A DNA stretch of 49,002 bases from Paulinella micropora (lineage: Eukaryota; Cercozoa; Imbricatea; Euglyphida), in contig BJOX01000043.1 in assembly GCA_009731375.1 (NCBI GenBank), positions 505,636 to 554,637 of the forward strand. Reading direction: 5' to 3'. Below, piece by piece: positions 48,256 to 49,002 of the stretch. Both the position numbers and the translations under genes were made by a program. The notes beneath the pieces are model-generated. The model had not been told where the DNA came from and did not search any database. It worked only from the letters and a program-made list of their open reading frames with translations. Within the stretch, counting starts at the first letter, position 1, and every line of letters starts with the position of its first letter.

Positions 48256-48970
48256 AAGGAAATTTGGGATTCAGGACACACCCCTAACGCAAATATATTT
48301 GCGTCAATTCCAACAAAATTATACCAGCATCAAGATCGAGTCTGGGGCTAATCACCCTGCCAATATGAGCTCCCAACTCCTCCTGGTTCCCACAAACCAT
48401 GATTTATAGGGATGGGGGGTGCAAAAAAAAGGCCCAAAAAAAAAGGAAATTTGGCATTCAGGACACTCCCCTAACGCAAATATTTGCGTGAATTCCGAAA
48501 AATTATATCAGCATCAAGATCGAGTCTGGGGCTAATCACCCTGCCAATATGAGCTCCCAACTCCTCGTTCCCACAAACCATGATTTAAAGGGATAGGGGG
48601 TGCAAAAAAAGGCCAAAAAACCAAGGAAATTGGGCATTCAGGACACTCCCCTAACGCAAATATTTGCGTGAATTCCGAAAAATTATATCAGCATCAAGAT
48701 CGAGTCTGGGGCTAATCACCCTGCCAATATGAGCTCCCAACTCCTCCTGGTTCCCACAAACCATGATGTATAGGGATAGGGGGTGCGAAAAAAGGCCAAA
48801 AAACCAAGGAAATTTGGCATTCAGGACACTCCCCCAACGCAAATATTTGCGTGAATACCAAAAAAATCATATCAGCATCAACATCGAGTCTGGGGCTAAC
48901 CACCCTGCAAATATGAGCTCCCAACTCCTCGTTCCCACAAACCAAGATTTATAGGGAAAAGGGTGTAACT
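48256..48970. repeat. about 183-bp satellite, four tandem units
   Basis: Units start with GGAAAT at about 48258, 48445, 48625 and 48809. Each holds an ACGCAAATATTTGCGT palindrome (in unit 1 extended by AT) and ATCGAGTCTGGGGCTAA. The array runs to the window end. Confidence 0.9.

Positions 48971-48972
<2 letters not shown>

Positions 48973-49001
<29 letters not shown>
48973..49001. repeat. poly-G run at the sequence end
   Basis: About 29 uninterrupted G at the edge of the window. An assembly artefact is possible. Confidence 0.9.
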
Positions 49002-49002
49002 A

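Overview
The window is eukaryotic nuclear DNA. It carries GT-AG introns, dense microsatellites, a retrotransposon and a large virus-like DNA transposon. A unicellular alga or other protist is a reasonable guess, but nothing seen here fixes the host. Four runs of N (425-853, 8704-8787, 20510-21007, 47612-48036) are assembly gaps.

Layout. 1-2060 is microsatellite. 2527-23138 (20.6 kb) is a complete Maverick/Polinton: AG...CT ends, terminal inverted repeats, and a perfect 6-bp target duplication CTCACA on both sides. From left to right it carries: an AP2-like/zinc-finger gene; protein-primed family B DNA polymerase; two small FGKYK-domain genes; a structural protein; the major capsid protein; a penton-like minor capsid protein; an adenain-type protease on a long coiled-coil protein; a small basic protein; an FtsK/A32-type packaging ATPase; two small proteins of unknown role (one secreted and Cys-rich); a two-pass membrane protein; a long tail-fibre-like protein ending in a peptidase S74 chaperone; a rve integrase; and an inverted paralogue of the first gene. 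Polymerase, integrase, ATPase, protease and capsid genes together form the replication, integration, packaging and virion module of an integrated virus. Several of them are broken by frameshifts or in-frame stops (mostly TGA). Six related 70-160 bp structured repeats sit exactly at gene 3' ends.

23145-26941 is host-like non-coding DNA rich in ATGT, CT, C and ATT repeats. 26942-32634 (minus strand) is a Ty3/Gypsy-like retroelement with an intact 1644-codon pol and a frameshifted protease upstream; no LTR is visible.

32600-36694 and 41694-45877 are two diverged copies of a multi-exon gene for a ParB-like plus amino-type DNA methyltransferase (DLPY motif, then SAM motif) with a Cys-rich zinc-binding tail. 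Each copy carries its own palindrome family in its introns. The second copy, with a divergently transcribed unknown multi-exon gene (37745-41266), lies between about 480-bp inverted repeats (36738-37215 and 46508-47001). That suggests an undescribed roughly 10-kb transposon. A 55-bp core inside those repeats is flipped between the two ends. 47000-49002 holds a tRNA-derived SINE candidate, ATT repeats, an about 183-bp satellite and a terminal poly-G run.

Most of these elements look decayed. Because the 1644-codon retroelement pol and the first 1083 codons of the polymerase are intact, sequencing error alone is an unlikely cause of all the breaks.
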